DNA of 64,000 nt. Source: Cellulomonas hominis. GTDB lineage: Bacteria; Actinomycetota; Actinomycetes; Actinomycetales; Cellulomonadaceae. The notes under the pieces are model-generated. The model was not told where the DNA came from. It did not search any database and was given only the letters and a program-made list of their open reading frames with translations. Below are positions 16,575 through 24,516 of this stretch, one piece after another. Every line of letters begins with the position of its first letter. Position 1 is the stretch's first letter. Location of the stretch: the NCBI RefSeq assembly GCF_901521055.1, contig NZ_CABEGA010000001.1, forward strand, positions 1 to 64,000. Reading direction: 5' to 3'. Both the position numbers and the translations under genes were made by a program.

Positions 16575-17597
16575 GTGTCCGGTAACGCCACCACCCGGTT
16601 CGGGAACGTCTCGCTGCTCTCCGTGGCGAGCCGGCTCCCCTCCCGCATCACGTCGTCCGCGGACATCCAGCAGCGGCTGGGGTCGGCGCTGCACCGGCTG
16701 CGGCTCCCGCGGACGCTGCTGGAGCGGGTCGCGGGCGTGCAGGAGCGACGCAACTGGGCGCCCGGCGAGGACGCGGACAGCGCGACCGTCGCCGCCGGGA
16801 AGCAGGCGCTGCGCGACGCCGGCGTCAACCCCGCCGACGTCGGCCTGCTCATCAACACGTCGGTGACGCGCAAGCACCTGGAGCCCTCCGTCGCCGTGCG
16901 GCTGCACCACGGCCTCGGGCTGGGCAGCAACGCCATCAACTTCGACATCGCGAACGCGTGCCTCGGGTTCATCAACGGCATGAGCCTGGCGGCCGGCATG
17001 ATCGAGTCGGGCCAGATCCGCTACGCGGTGATCGTCAACGGCGAGGACGCCGACGACATCCAGGACGCGACGATCGACCGGCTGCTGCGCGCGGACGTCC
17101 GCCGCGAGGACTTCATGCAGGAGTTCGCGACCCTGACGCTGGGCTCGGGCTCGGCGGCGGCGGTGCTCGGCCGCACGGACGAGAACCCGGGCGGCCACCG
17201 CGTCCTCGGCGGGGTGACCCGGGCGGCGACGAGGTTCCACGACCTGTGCGTCGGGTCCGCCGACGGCATGTTCACCGACGCCCGCGCGCTGCTGCAGGGC
17301 GGGCTGGACCTGGTCGTCGACGCGTGGCACGAGGCCTCGACGGAGTGGGACTGGGCGGGCATGGACCGGTACATCACGCACCAGGTCTCCCGCGTGCACA
17401 CCGACGCGATCGTCAAGGCCGTCGGCCTCGACCGCAAGCGCGTCCCGACCACGTACCCGCACCTCGGCAACGTCGGCCCGGCGTCCGTCCCGATCACCCT
17501 GGTCGAGGAGCAGGACTCCCTGCGCGCGGGCGACCGGGTGCTGCTCATGGGCGTCGGCTCCGGCATCAACACGGCGATGATGGAGCTCACCTGGTGA
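16575..17597 (+). CDS. oleA: OleA, thiolase-fold acyl-CoA condensing enzyme
   Basis: Joins two fatty acyl-CoAs head to head by non-decarboxylative Claisen condensation, giving a beta-keto acid, the first step of long-chain olefin synthesis. The protein is a 340-residue KAS III/thiolase relative. The catalytic Cys lies in FDIANACLGFING near residue 129, the His in YITHQVSRVH near 268 and the Asn in HLGNVGPAS near 298. GTG 16575 is chosen because GGAG lies 5 nt before it and the product begins MSGNATTRFGNVS, like other actinobacterial OleA proteins. A longer ATG frame from 16488 adds an unlikely Arg/Pro-rich leader. Its stop overlaps the oleBC start by GTGA. Confidence 0.9.
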   Translation: MSGNATTRFGNVSLLSVASRLPSRITSSADIQQRLGSALHRLRLPRTLLERVAGVQERRNWAPGEDADSATVAAGKQALRDAGVNPADVGLLINTSVTRKHLEPSVAVRLHHGLGLGSNAINFDIANACLGFINGMSLAAGMIESGQIRYAVIVNGEDADDIQDATIDRLLRADVRREDFMQEFATLTLGSGSAAAVLGRTDENPGGHRVLGGVTRAATRFHDLCVGSADGMFTDARALLQGGLDLVVDAWHEASTEWDWAGMDRYITHQVSRVHTDAIVKAVGLDRKRVPTTYPHLGNVGPASVPITLVEEQDSLRAGDRVLLMGVGSGINTAMMELTW

Positions 17598-20290
17598 GCC
17601 GTCCGACCACCCGGCCCGCCACCCACGCACCGGCGGACCTCCCGGGCCTCGACGCGCGGTTCAGCCGGGTGCTCGCGGTGCCGTCGGCGTCCGGGACCCG
17701 CCCCGACGGCCGCGCCGACCCGGACGGCCGCGCCGACCCGGACGGCCCCGCCGATCCCGACTGGCACTACCTCGACACCGGCCCGGAGCTCGACGCGCGC
17801 GGCCTCACCCCCGTCGGGACCGTGCTGGCGGTGCACGGCAACCCCACGTGGTCGTACCTGTGGCGGCGGCTGCTGACCGCGTCGCTGGACGCCGCGGCGG
17901 CCGGTGCGCCGGTCTGGCGGGTCGTCGCCGTCGACCAGCTCGAGATGGGGTTCTCGGCCCGGACCGGCCGGCACCGCGTGCTGCCGGAGCGGGTGCGCGA
18001 CCTGGGCGCGTTCACCGAGGCGCTGGGGCTCACAGGCCCCGTCGTCACGCTCGGCCACGACTGGGGCGGCGTGGTGAGCCTCGGCTGGGCGGTCGACCAC
18101 CCCGGGCAGCTCGCCGGCGTCGCCCTGCTGAACACGGCCGTCGCCCACCCCGCGGACGAGCCGATCCCGGCGCCGCTGCGGGCCGCGGGCGCCGGGCCGG
18201 TGCTCCGGTTCGCGACGCGCACGACCCCGGCGTTCCTGGAGACGACCCTCGCGCTCGCGCACCCGTCCCTGCCCCACGACGTCGCGGACGCGTACCGCGC
18301 GCCGTACCCGCGGGCCACGGACCGCGACGGCATCGAGGGGTTCGTCGCGGACATCCCCGCCGGTCCCTCGCACCCGTCGCACGCGGAGCTGTCGCGGATC
18401 GCCGCGGGGGTCGCGGGTCTCGAGGTGCCGGCGCTGCTGCTCTGGGGGCCGCGCGACCCGGTGTTCGGCGACCGGTACCTGGACGACCTGGTCGACCGGC
18501 TGCCGCAGGCGCGGGTGCACCGGTTCGAGGGCGCGGGGCACCTGGTCGCCGAGGACGTGGACTGGCCGCCGGCGGTGCTGGACTGGCTGGGCGAGTCGGT
18601 CGGCGCCGACCGCCCCGCCGACCGCCCCGCCGCGGAGCCGCCCGCCGACGTCGCGCCGTTCACCCCGCTGTGGTCGCGCCTCGACGCCCGCGCGGACGAC
18701 CCGGGTCCGGCGGTCCTCGACATGGCCGCGGGCGACCTGCCCCGCACGGTGTCCTGGCGGCTGCTCGCCCGGCAGGTCCGGCGGATCGCCGCGGGCCTGC
18801 ACGCGCTGGGTGTCCGCCGGGGCGACCGCGTGTCGCTGCTCGTCCAGCCCGGTCCGACGCTGACGGCGCTCGTCTACGCGTGCCTGCGGATCGGCGCGGT
18901 GGTCGTGGTCGCCGACGCGGGGCTCGGTGCGCGCGGTCTCACCCGTGCGCAGCGCGGCGCGCAGCCCGACTACCTGGTCGGGCAGACGAAGGCGCTCGTC
19001 GCCGCGCGCGCCCTGGGCTGGCCCGGCGTGCGGATCGCCACCGACCCGCTGACCCCCGCGGAGCGCCGCGCGCTCGGCGTCGCGCACCAGCTGACCGACG
19101 TCGCCGACGCCGGCCGGGACGAGGTGCTGCCGCCCGAGCCCGGCCCGGCCGACGAGGCCGCCGTGCTGTTCACCTCGGGCTCCACCGGCCCCGCCAAGGG
19201 CGTCGTCTACACCCACGCGCAGCTGTCGGCCCTGCGGGACGTGCTCGGCGCGCACTTCGACGTGCACCGCGACAGCGGCCTGGTCACGGGGTTCGCGCCG
19301 TTCGCGCTGCTGGGCCCGGCGCTCGGGACGCGGTCCGTGACCCCCGACATGGACGTGTCGTCACCCCGCACGCTGACGGCGCGGGCCGTCGCGGACGCGG
19401 TCCGGGCGTCCGACGCGGCGATCGTGTTCCTGTCCCCCGCGGCGATCCTCAACGTGGTGGCCACGGCGGACGACCTGGGCACCGACGACCGCGAGGCGCT
19501 CGCGCGCGTCCGGACGTTCCTGTCGACGGGCGCGCCGATCAGCGCGGACCTGCTCGGCTCCGCGGCGGAGCTCATGCCCGCCGCCCGCGCGCACACCCCC
19601 TACGGGATGACCGAGTGCCTGCTGGTCACGGACATCGACCTGGACGGCATCCGCGCCGCCGCGTCCGCCCCGGACGCGGGCGTGTGCGTCGGCACGCCCG
19701 TCGGCCCCGGTGAGGTGCTCATCAGCGCGCTGGGCGCCGACGGGGCCGCGTCCGGCGACCCGGCGACGGCGCCCGGGGTGCTCGGCGAGGTGCTGATCCG
19801 CGCCCCGCACCTCAAGCAGCGCTACGACCGGCTCTGGCTCACCGACCGCGCGGCGGCCCGCGAGACCCCGCCCGGGCGGTGGCACCGGACCGGGGACGTC
19901 GGGCACCTGGACGACCAGGGCCGGCTCTGGATCGAGGGCAGGCTCGCGCACGTGCTGACCACCCCGGACGGGCCGCTCGCCCCCGTGGGCCCGGAGCAGC
20001 ACGTCGAGCGGGTGCCGGAGGTCCGGCGCGCGGCGGTGGTCGGCGTCGGTCCCGCGGGGGTGCAGCAGGCGGTGGCGGTCGTCGAGACGCGGGACGGCGT
20101 CCGGCGTCCGGGCCTCGCGCCGGAGCGGCTGACCGCGGCCGTGCGGGCCGCCTCATCCGTCCCGCTCGCCGCCGTGCTGGTGCTCCCGGTGATGCCGACC
20201 GACGTGCGGCACAACTCGAAGATCGACCGGGCGCGCCTGGCCGTGTGGGCGACGCGGGTGCTGGCCGGGGGGCGGGTGGGCGCACCGTGA
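17594..20290 (+). CDS. oleBC: OleBC fusion: beta-lactone decarboxylase + beta-lactone synthetase
   Basis: An 898-residue fusion. Residues about 1-335 are OleB, an alpha/beta hydrolase of the haloalkane-dehalogenase type with HGNPTWSYLW, an Asp nucleophile in LGHDWGGVV and the His in GAGHLVAED; it decarboxylates the beta-lactone to the olefin. From about 350 onward is OleC, an adenylate-forming enzyme with the P-loop-like FTSGSTGPAKGVVY, TPYGMTEC and the C-terminal HNSKIDRARL; it makes the beta-lactone from the beta-hydroxy acid. Fusion of OleB and OleC is a known actinobacterial form. An internal DNA repeat encodes tandem GRADPD-like residues near 35-55. GTGA overlaps at both ends imply translational coupling. 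Confidence 0.9.
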   Translation: MSRPTTRPATHAPADLPGLDARFSRVLAVPSASGTRPDGRADPDGRADPDGPADPDWHYLDTGPELDARGLTPVGTVLAVHGNPTWSYLWRRLLTASLDAAAAGAPVWRVVAVDQLEMGFSARTGRHRVLPERVRDLGAFTEALGLTGPVVTLGHDWGGVVSLGWAVDHPGQLAGVALLNTAVAHPADEPIPAPLRAAGAGPVLRFATRTTPAFLETTLALAHPSLPHDVADAYRAPYPRATDRDGIEGFVADIPAGPSHPSHAELSRIAAGVAGLEVPALLLWGPRDPVFGDRYLDDLVDRLPQARVHRFEGAGHLVAEDVDWPPAVLDWLGESVGADRPADRPAAEPPADVAPFTPLWSRLDARADDPGPAVLDMAAGDLPRTVSWRLLARQVRRIAAGLHALGVRRGDRVSLLVQPGPTLTALVYACLRIGAVVVVADAGLGARGLTRAQRGAQPDYLVGQTKALVAARALGWPGVRIATDPLTPAERRALGVAHQLTDVADAGRDEVLPPEPGPADEAAVLFTSGSTGPAKGVVYTHAQLSALRDVLGAHFDVHRDSGLVTGFAPFALLGPALGTRSVTPDMDVSSPRTLTARAVADAVRASDAAIVFLSPAAILNVVATADDLGTDDREALARVRTFLSTGAPISADLLGSAAELMPAARAHTPYGMTECLLVTDIDLDGIRAAASAPDAGVCVGTPVGPGEVLISALGADGAASGDPATAPGVLGEVLIRAPHLKQRYDRLWLTDRAAARETPPGRWHRTGDVGHLDDQGRLWIEGRLAHVLTTPDGPLAPVGPEQHVERVPEVRRAAVVGVGPAGVQQAVAVVETRDGVRRPGLAPERLTAAVRAASSVPLAAVLVLPVMPTDVRHNSKIDRARLAVWATRVLAGGRVGAP

Positions 20291-21270
20291 CCGTGCTCGT
20301 CACCGGGGCGTCCGGCCTGCTCGGCGGCGCCGTCGCGCGCGTCCTCGTCGCGCGCGGGGAGGACGTCCGGACCCTCCAGCGCCGGCCGTCGGGAGTGCTG
20401 GGGGCATCGGACGTGGCGGGTTCGGTGACGGACCCCGAGGTGGTCGCGCGCGCCCTCCAGGGCGTCGACGCGGTGGTGCACCTCGCGGCGCGGGTCTCGC
20501 TGGCCGGGGCGCGCTCCGAGTTCGACGCCGTCAACATCGGCGGCACCACGACGCTGCTCGACGCGGCGGAGCGCGCGGGCGTGCGCCGGTTCGTGCAGGT
20601 GTCGTCCCCCTCGGTCGCGCACGCGGGCGCCGCGCTGGTCGGGGTCGGTGCGTCGCCCGCCGACCCGGCCCGCGCCCGCGGGGACTACGCCCGGACCAAG
20701 GCCGCGGCCGAGCTGCTCGCGCTGGACCGGGACGGCGGCGGCGCCGGCGGCCTCGCGGTCGTCGCGGTGCGCCCGCACCTGGTCTGGGGACCGGGCGACA
20801 CCCAGCTCGTCGAGCGGGTGCTGGACCGCGCCGCCCGTGGCCGCCTGCCGCTGCTCGACCGCGGCGCGGCCCTCATCGACACCACGTACGTGGACAACGC
20901 CGCGGACGGGATCGTGGCCGCCCTGGACCGCGCCGACGCCGTCCACGGCCGCGCCTACGTCCTCACCAACGGCGAGCCGCGCACCGTCGCGGACCTGCTG
21001 GCCGGCATCTGCCGGGCCGGCGGCGTCCGACCGCCGGCGTGGCACGTGCCCGCGCGGGTGGCCCGCACGGCCGGCGGTCTGGTCGAGGCCGTCTGGCGGC
21101 TGCGGCCCGGCACCGACGAGCCGCCGATGACCCGGTTCCTCGCCGAGCAGCTGTCCACCGCGCACTGGTTCGACCAGCGGGCCACCCGCGCGGACCTGCG
21201 GTGGCGGCCGGCGGTCGGCATCGACGAGGGGTTCGACCGCCTCGCCGCGCACTACCGCGCGCGGGACTGA
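20287..21270 (+). CDS. oleD: OleD, NADPH-dependent 2-alkyl-3-ketoacid reductase
   Basis: Reduces the OleA beta-keto acid to the beta-hydroxy acid used by OleC. The 327-residue protein belongs to the extended short-chain dehydrogenase family: the nucleotide-binding motif VTGASGLLGGAV opens the protein, and the catalytic pair appears as DYARTKAAAE (YxxxK) near residue 140. The GTG start overlaps the oleBC stop as GTGA. The 3' end overlaps the convergent gene at 21252 by 19 bp. The operon order oleA-oleBC-oleD is complete, so the strain probably makes long-chain internal alkenes. Confidence 0.88.
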   Translation: MTVLVTGASGLLGGAVARVLVARGEDVRTLQRRPSGVLGASDVAGSVTDPEVVARALQGVDAVVHLAARVSLAGARSEFDAVNIGGTTTLLDAAERAGVRRFVQVSSPSVAHAGAALVGVGASPADPARARGDYARTKAAAELLALDRDGGGAGGLAVVAVRPHLVWGPGDTQLVERVLDRAARGRLPLLDRGAALIDTTYVDNAADGIVAALDRADAVHGRAYVLTNGEPRTVADLLAGICRAGGVRPPAWHVPARVARTAGGLVEAVWRLRPGTDEPPMTRFLAEQLSTAHWFDQRATRADLRWRPAVGIDEGFDRLAAHYRARD

Positions 21271-21572
21271 CCCGGCCGTCGCCCGTCGACCGGCGTCCAC
21301 CGCGGGCCGTCGCGCCGGTCGACCGCGGCGCTCCGGACCTCCGCGAGGTCACGGACGCGCTCGGTGACCCGGCGCCCGATCGTCGTGGCGCCCGGGTCCC
21401 CCAGTGCCAGGTACCGCACGACCACCCGCGCCTCGCCCGCCACCACCGCGACGTCCTGGGCCTCGACCTTCGTCAGCTCGCGGGCGGCGTCGGCGGCGGC
21501 CGGCAGGACCGCCGCGGGGTCGACGCCCGGGTGCAGGAGGCCCACGGCGAGGGTCACGCGGTACGACGGCAC
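21252..21572 (-). CDS. Small hypothetical protein, 106 aa
   Basis: Not recognised. The sequence begins MPSYRVTLAVGLLHPGVDPAAVLPAAADAA and continues with strands VEAQDVAVVAGEARVVVRYLA, an alternating beta-alpha-beta pattern of a small soluble domain. A GGAGGA ribosome site lies before the GTG at 21572. The gene converges on oleD and overlaps its last 19 bp. Confidence 0.6.
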   Translation of the reverse strand: MPSYRVTLAVGLLHPGVDPAAVLPAAADAARELTKVEAQDVAVVAGEARVVVRYLALGDPGATTIGRRVTERVRDLAEVRSAAVDRRDGPRWTPVDGRRPGQSRAR

Positions 21573-21631
21573 GGCCCCATCCTCCCGGCTGCGCGGCACC
21601 CTCGGCGCACCGGACGCACAGGGCGTCGCGG

Positions 21632-22024
21632 TCAGCCCTCGCCGGGCCGCTCGGCGACCACCAGACGGTTGCCCCACGGGTCGCGGACGTGCGCGAACCG
21701 CTCGCCCGGGTCCCCGACAGGCGTGCCGACGACCTCGCTCCCCAGACCCGCGAGCCGGTCGACCACGGCGTCGAGCTCGTCGGTGTAGAGCACGAACGCG
21801 GGGTGCCCGGTGTCGGGGCGCGGCTCCCCCGCGGAGCCCGCGAGCAGCCACAGACCCGCCTCAGCGAGCGCAGGGCCGACGTGCAGCAGCCGCACGTCGG
21901 GCTCGAGCAGCGAGTCGTGGAGCACGCGCCAGCCGAACGCGCTCACGTAGAAGTCCCGGGCGGCATCCTGGTCGGGCACGAGGAGCGCGAGGCGTCCGAT
22001 CGTCGTCGTCACGGGGCCCAGCAT
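21632..22024 (-). CDS. VOC-family (glyoxalase/bleomycin-resistance fold) protein
   Basis: A 130-residue single-chain VOC protein, with two beta-alpha-beta-beta-beta units expected. Typical segments are LALLVPDQDAARDFYVSAFGWRV at the start of unit 1 and RFAHVRDPWGNRLVVAE at the end of unit 2. Metal-ligand-like residues include His in LLHVGPA and Glu near the C-terminus. Members act as glyoxalases, dioxygenases or antibiotic-binding proteins; which applies here is unclear. The in-frame GTG six codons downstream is an equally possible start. Confidence 0.8.
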   Translation of the reverse strand: MLGPVTTTIGRLALLVPDQDAARDFYVSAFGWRVLHDSLLEPDVRLLHVGPALAEAGLWLLAGSAGEPRPDTGHPAFVLYTDELDAVVDRLAGLGSEVVGTPVGDPGERFAHVRDPWGNRLVVAERPGEG

Positions 22025-22082
22025 GCCGGGTGGCACCCGCACGCCGCCATGGCCTGCCCGGTCCTGTCCCGCTCCTCGGGCC

Positions 22083-22150
22083 GGCGTGCCCGGGCTGGCG
22101 TGCCCGGGCTGGCGTGCTCGGGCTGGCGTGCTCGGGCTGGCGTGCTCGGT
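22083..22150. repeat. 14-bp tandem repeat, about 5 copies
   Basis: The unit ggcgtgcycgggct repeats almost perfectly five times; the first two copies have c and the later ones t at the variable position. It lies between two minus-strand genes, upstream of the VOC gene and downstream of the GNAT gene, and is not coding in any credible frame. Slippage could change the copy number. Confidence 0.85.
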
Positions 22151-22186
22151 CGGCGGGCCCGACGGGCCGAGAACGGCAGAAGCGCC

Positions 22187-22744
22187 TCAGAGGGCCGGCC
22201 CGTCACCCCGCCGTCCTGCTCCCCGGTGGACGAGCTCGCGCTCCCACGTGGCCGTCGAGCTCTGCACCTCTCCCGACACGTACTCCGTCACCTCGCCCGT
22301 CGGGCGGTACCCGAGCGCGCGCCAGAACGGTTCCGCCGCGTCCGCGTTGGTCGCGACGATCCCGAGCCGCAGCCGGTCGACGTCCCCCCACCCGAGCGCC
22401 TGCTCGACGACGCGGTCGTGCAGCAGCCGGCCGAGCCCACGACCACGCCGCTGCTCGTGCACCACCAGCAGGCCGACGTGCGCGACGCCGGCCCGGGGCC
22501 AGCCGTGCAGGACGTCCGCGAACGCGAGGAGCCCGCCCGCCCCGGGATCAGCCCGCAGCCCGAGCCCGGTCTTCCTCGCGCGCTCGAGGCCCGGCGGCAG
22601 GGCGGTCAGCACGTCCCCGGCGTCCGCAGGGCGGGGTGGGCGGCCCAGAACCCGCCGCGAGTAGTCCGGTGCGGCCTCCAGCAGCTCCTGGAGCGCTCGG
22701 ACGTCATCCGCGTCCTCGGGGCTCAGCGGTCGGACGTGGGGCAC
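22187..22744 (-). CDS. GNAT-family N-acetyltransferase
   Basis: A 185-residue acetyl-CoA-dependent acetyltransferase. The CoA-binding motif A is clear in VGLLVVHEQRRGRGLGRLLHD (R/QxxGxG/A), followed by RLRLGIVATNADAAEPFWRALGYRPTGE, the usual motif B. The N-terminus is the acceptor-binding part. The GTG start follows CATGAT by 6 nt, which may be a weak -10. The acceptor substrate is unknown. Confidence 0.85.
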   Translation of the reverse strand: MPHVRPLSPEDADDVRALQELLEAAPDYSRRVLGRPPRPADAGDVLTALPPGLERARKTGLGLRADPGAGGLLAFADVLHGWPRAGVAHVGLLVVHEQRRGRGLGRLLHDRVVEQALGWGDVDRLRLGIVATNADAAEPFWRALGYRPTGEVTEYVSGEVQSSTATWERELVHRGAGRRGDGPAL

Positions 22745-22783
22745 GCGCCCATCATGTCAGCGGCCTGCGGTGGCGCGACACGA

Positions 22784-22818
22784 CAGAGGCCCAGGATCGT
22801 GATGATCCTGGGCCTCTG
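22784..22818 (-). terminator. Terminator hairpin of tRNA-Thr
   Basis: A perfect 15-bp stem (cagaggcccaggatc / gatcctgggcctctg) with a 5-nt loop, 5 bp past the tRNA 3' end. Confidence 0.8.
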
Positions 22819-22823
22819 GTCTG

Positions 22824-22896
22824 AGCCGCCTAAGAGAATCGAACTCTTGACCTTCTCATTACGAGTGAGACGCTCTGCCGACTGAGCTAAGGCGGC
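22824..22896 (-). tRNA. tRNA-Thr (anticodon CGT)
   Basis: The minus strand folds into a full cloverleaf: acceptor GCCGCCT/AGGCGGC, D-arm GCTC/GAGC, anticodon stem TCTCA/TGAGA around loop CTCGTAA, and T-arm AAGAG-TTCGATT-CTCTT. The anticodon CGT reads ACG, threonine. CCA is not encoded. A terminator hairpin follows directly. The toxin/immunity island begins immediately upstream of it. Confidence 0.95.
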
Positions 22897-22998
22897 GCGC
22901 CCGCGCCACTGGCGGACGGGCACGGACACTGTACCTGGCGCACGGCCCAGCGACCAAAGCGGCCCATCACCGGGAGGGCGGTGCCCCGCGCGCTGCCC

Positions 22999-23020
22999 GG
23001 CACCTGCTTACCCAGGTGCC
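22999..23020 (-). terminator. Hairpin at the end of the toxin/immunity operon
   Basis: An 8-bp perfect stem, ggcacctg / caggtgcc, with loop cttacc. The stop codon of the last immunity-like gene (complement of 23008-23010) falls inside the loop. Confidence 0.5.
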
Positions 23021-23676
23021 TGCGCCAGCGATCGACGGGCCGAGCGCCCCGTCGGCGCCGCCTGCCATCGGGGCGCATGGGCAGCCAGCCGCTCCGCACG
23101 GGTGTCGAGGGCCGCCCGGATCGCGTCACGCATGGTGGTCGCGTCCGCGTGGTAGCCGTCGTCGCCTGGTCTCGCACGCGTCACCCAGGCGGCGACGACG
23201 TCGGCGTTGGCGCAGGCAAGCACGTCAACGGGACGCGACGGGTCGCCGACGTCGATGACGGGCTTGCCGTTCTTGATGTCCCTCGGGTTCCGCGCACGCC
23301 AGCACACCCAGCGTGCTCCCGGGACCTGCGCCATCACGACGTCGCCCACGTGGACCGCCACCTGCTCCCAGAGCAGGAGGAGCCAGCCGGGCGCCTGGCG
23401 TGGTCCGTCCGGGGTGGGGACGAAGCCAGGGTTCCCCGGGCCCGCCCATCCCGGCCGGAAGTCGACCTCGGCATGCTCCTGCGGCCCCAGGACTGCCTCG
23501 ATGTACCACTCGTTCAGGGGGACGAGGCCGTCGACGGACACGTCCAGCGCCAGACCGTCGGCAGCGAGGCGCTCCGCGAGCTCGGACCGCCGCAGTGACA
23601 GATTCGAGGTGAGCTCGTCGACGTGCGCGTCCGCCTCGTCCCAGGAGGCCGCGGCGTGGATGTACACGTCGGTCAT
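23008..23676 (-). CDS. Candidate immunity protein, paralogue 2 (orphan)
   Basis: A 222-residue soluble protein, a clear paralogue of the gene at 23836-24516. Both open with DSWEEADAHFE-like residues (here ASWDEADAHVDEL) and share the core APGWLLLLWEQVA, DVVMA and RWVCWRARNPRD. No known family is recognised. The paralogue overlaps a polymorphic-toxin gene, so by position and duplication this is inferred to be an immunity gene whose own toxin has been lost: just before its ATG lies a broken copy of the toxin's pre-toxin segment. Such orphan immunity genes can protect against toxins of sister strains. No signal peptide is visible, so it should act in the cytoplasm. Confidence 0.65.
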   Translation of the reverse strand: MTDVYIHAAASWDEADAHVDELTSNLSLRRSELAERLAADGLALDVSVDGLVPLNEWYIEAVLGPQEHAEVDFRPGWAGPGNPGFVPTPDGPRQAPGWLLLLWEQVAVHVGDVVMAQVPGARWVCWRARNPRDIKNGKPVIDVGDPSRPVDVLACANADVVAAWVTRARPGDDGYHADATTMRDAIRAALDTRAERLAAHAPRWQAAPTGRSARRSLAQAPG

Positions 23677-23682
23677 GGGAAT

Positions 23683-23839
23683 GAACGTCCCGGCCCGCGC
23701 CTCACCTCACGTGCGCCGTCCAGCATGGCGACCACGTGCTGGGGGCGCTCTCACGGCGGGCGAACACCACCGCGTTCTCCTGCGACAGACCCGGTCCCTT
23801 CACCGCCGTCGCTGCGTTGTCCTCGAGCCCCGTGATCAT
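23683..23839 (-). pseudogene. Decayed toxin fragment between the two immunity genes
   Basis: The minus strand encodes LEDNAATAVKGPGLSQENAVVFARR, closely matching toxin residues about 1023-1046 (FDNAATALKGRGLSEENVLAFARR). A one-base deletion then shifts the frame, after which HVVAMLDGAREVRRG resumes the match in another frame. Similarity stops at the equivalent of residue 1070, exactly where the toxin's nuclease-like domain begins, and the second immunity gene follows at once. The short open frame starts with an ATGA overlap on the upstream immunity stop. This is a displaced toxin tail whose catalytic domain was deleted. Confidence 0.75.
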
Positions 23840-24516
23840 GACTGAGGCGCCGGCACGCGCAGTGACCGAGCGCCCTTCGGGCCCGTGGGAGCGGCCTGCC
23901 ACCGCGGTGGGTGCGCCGCCAGGTAGAGCGAACGGTCCTCCAGCACCTTCTGGACCTCGTCGCGCATGCGCGTGGGGTGCGCCTGGTACCGGTCGCTGCC
24001 GGGCACCGCGCGGCTGACCCACGCGGCGACCACTCCCGCGTTCGCGAGCGAGATGACGTCAGCCGGCCACACCGGTACACCGACGTCGACCGACGGCATG
24101 CCGTTGTAGGCGTCGCGAGGATTCCGAGCGCGCCAGCACACCCACCGGGAGCCCGTGACCTCGGCCATCACGACGTCGGCGACGTAGATCGCCACCTGCT
24201 CCCAGAGGAGCAGCAGCCACCCAGGCGCCGCACGAGGTCCGTCCGGCCGGGGTCTGAACCGGGGACTCGGGGCGGGGAACCACTCGGGCCTGTAGTCCAC
24301 GGCGTCATCCCGCTCTGCCTCGTCCAGCACGGCGTGGAGGTACCACTCGCCGAGGGGGACGAGGCTCTCGACCGATCGATCGAGTGACGGTCCACCGGCG
24401 GCCGTGACCCGCTGCGCGAGCTGCACTCTCCGCGTCGACGACACCGCCATGAGCGACTCGAAATGCGCGTCCGCCTCCTCCCATGAATCAGCCATGTGGA
24501 AGTACATGGTGCTCAT
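23836..24516 (-). CDS. Candidate immunity protein, partner of the toxin
   Basis: A 226-residue soluble protein starting MSTMYFHMADSWEEADAHFE. Its ATG overlaps the toxin stop codon as ATGA, so the two are translationally coupled, the usual arrangement of toxin and immunity genes. Core segments APGWLLLLWEQVAIYVADVVMAE and RWVCWRARNPRDAYNG are shared with the paralogue at 23008. No export signal is seen, which fits neutralising a nuclease in the cytoplasm. No named immunity family is recognised. The function is inferred from position and pairing only. Confidence 0.7.
   Translation of the reverse strand: MSTMYFHMADSWEEADAHFESLMAVSSTRRVQLAQRVTAAGGPSLDRSVESLVPLGEWYLHAVLDEAERDDAVDYRPEWFPAPSPRFRPRPDGPRAAPGWLLLLWEQVAIYVADVVMAEVTGSRWVCWRARNPRDAYNGMPSVDVGVPVWPADVISLANAGVVAAWVSRAVPGSDRYQAHPTRMRDEVQKVLEDRSLYLAAHPPRWQAAPTGPKGARSLRVPAPQS

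Noticed and set aside
15471-17630. A 719-codon minus-strand frame covering the rhodanese and oleA
   Set aside because: Only its last 276 codons are rhodanese; the rest lies antisense to oleA, which has a full thiolase-type active site.
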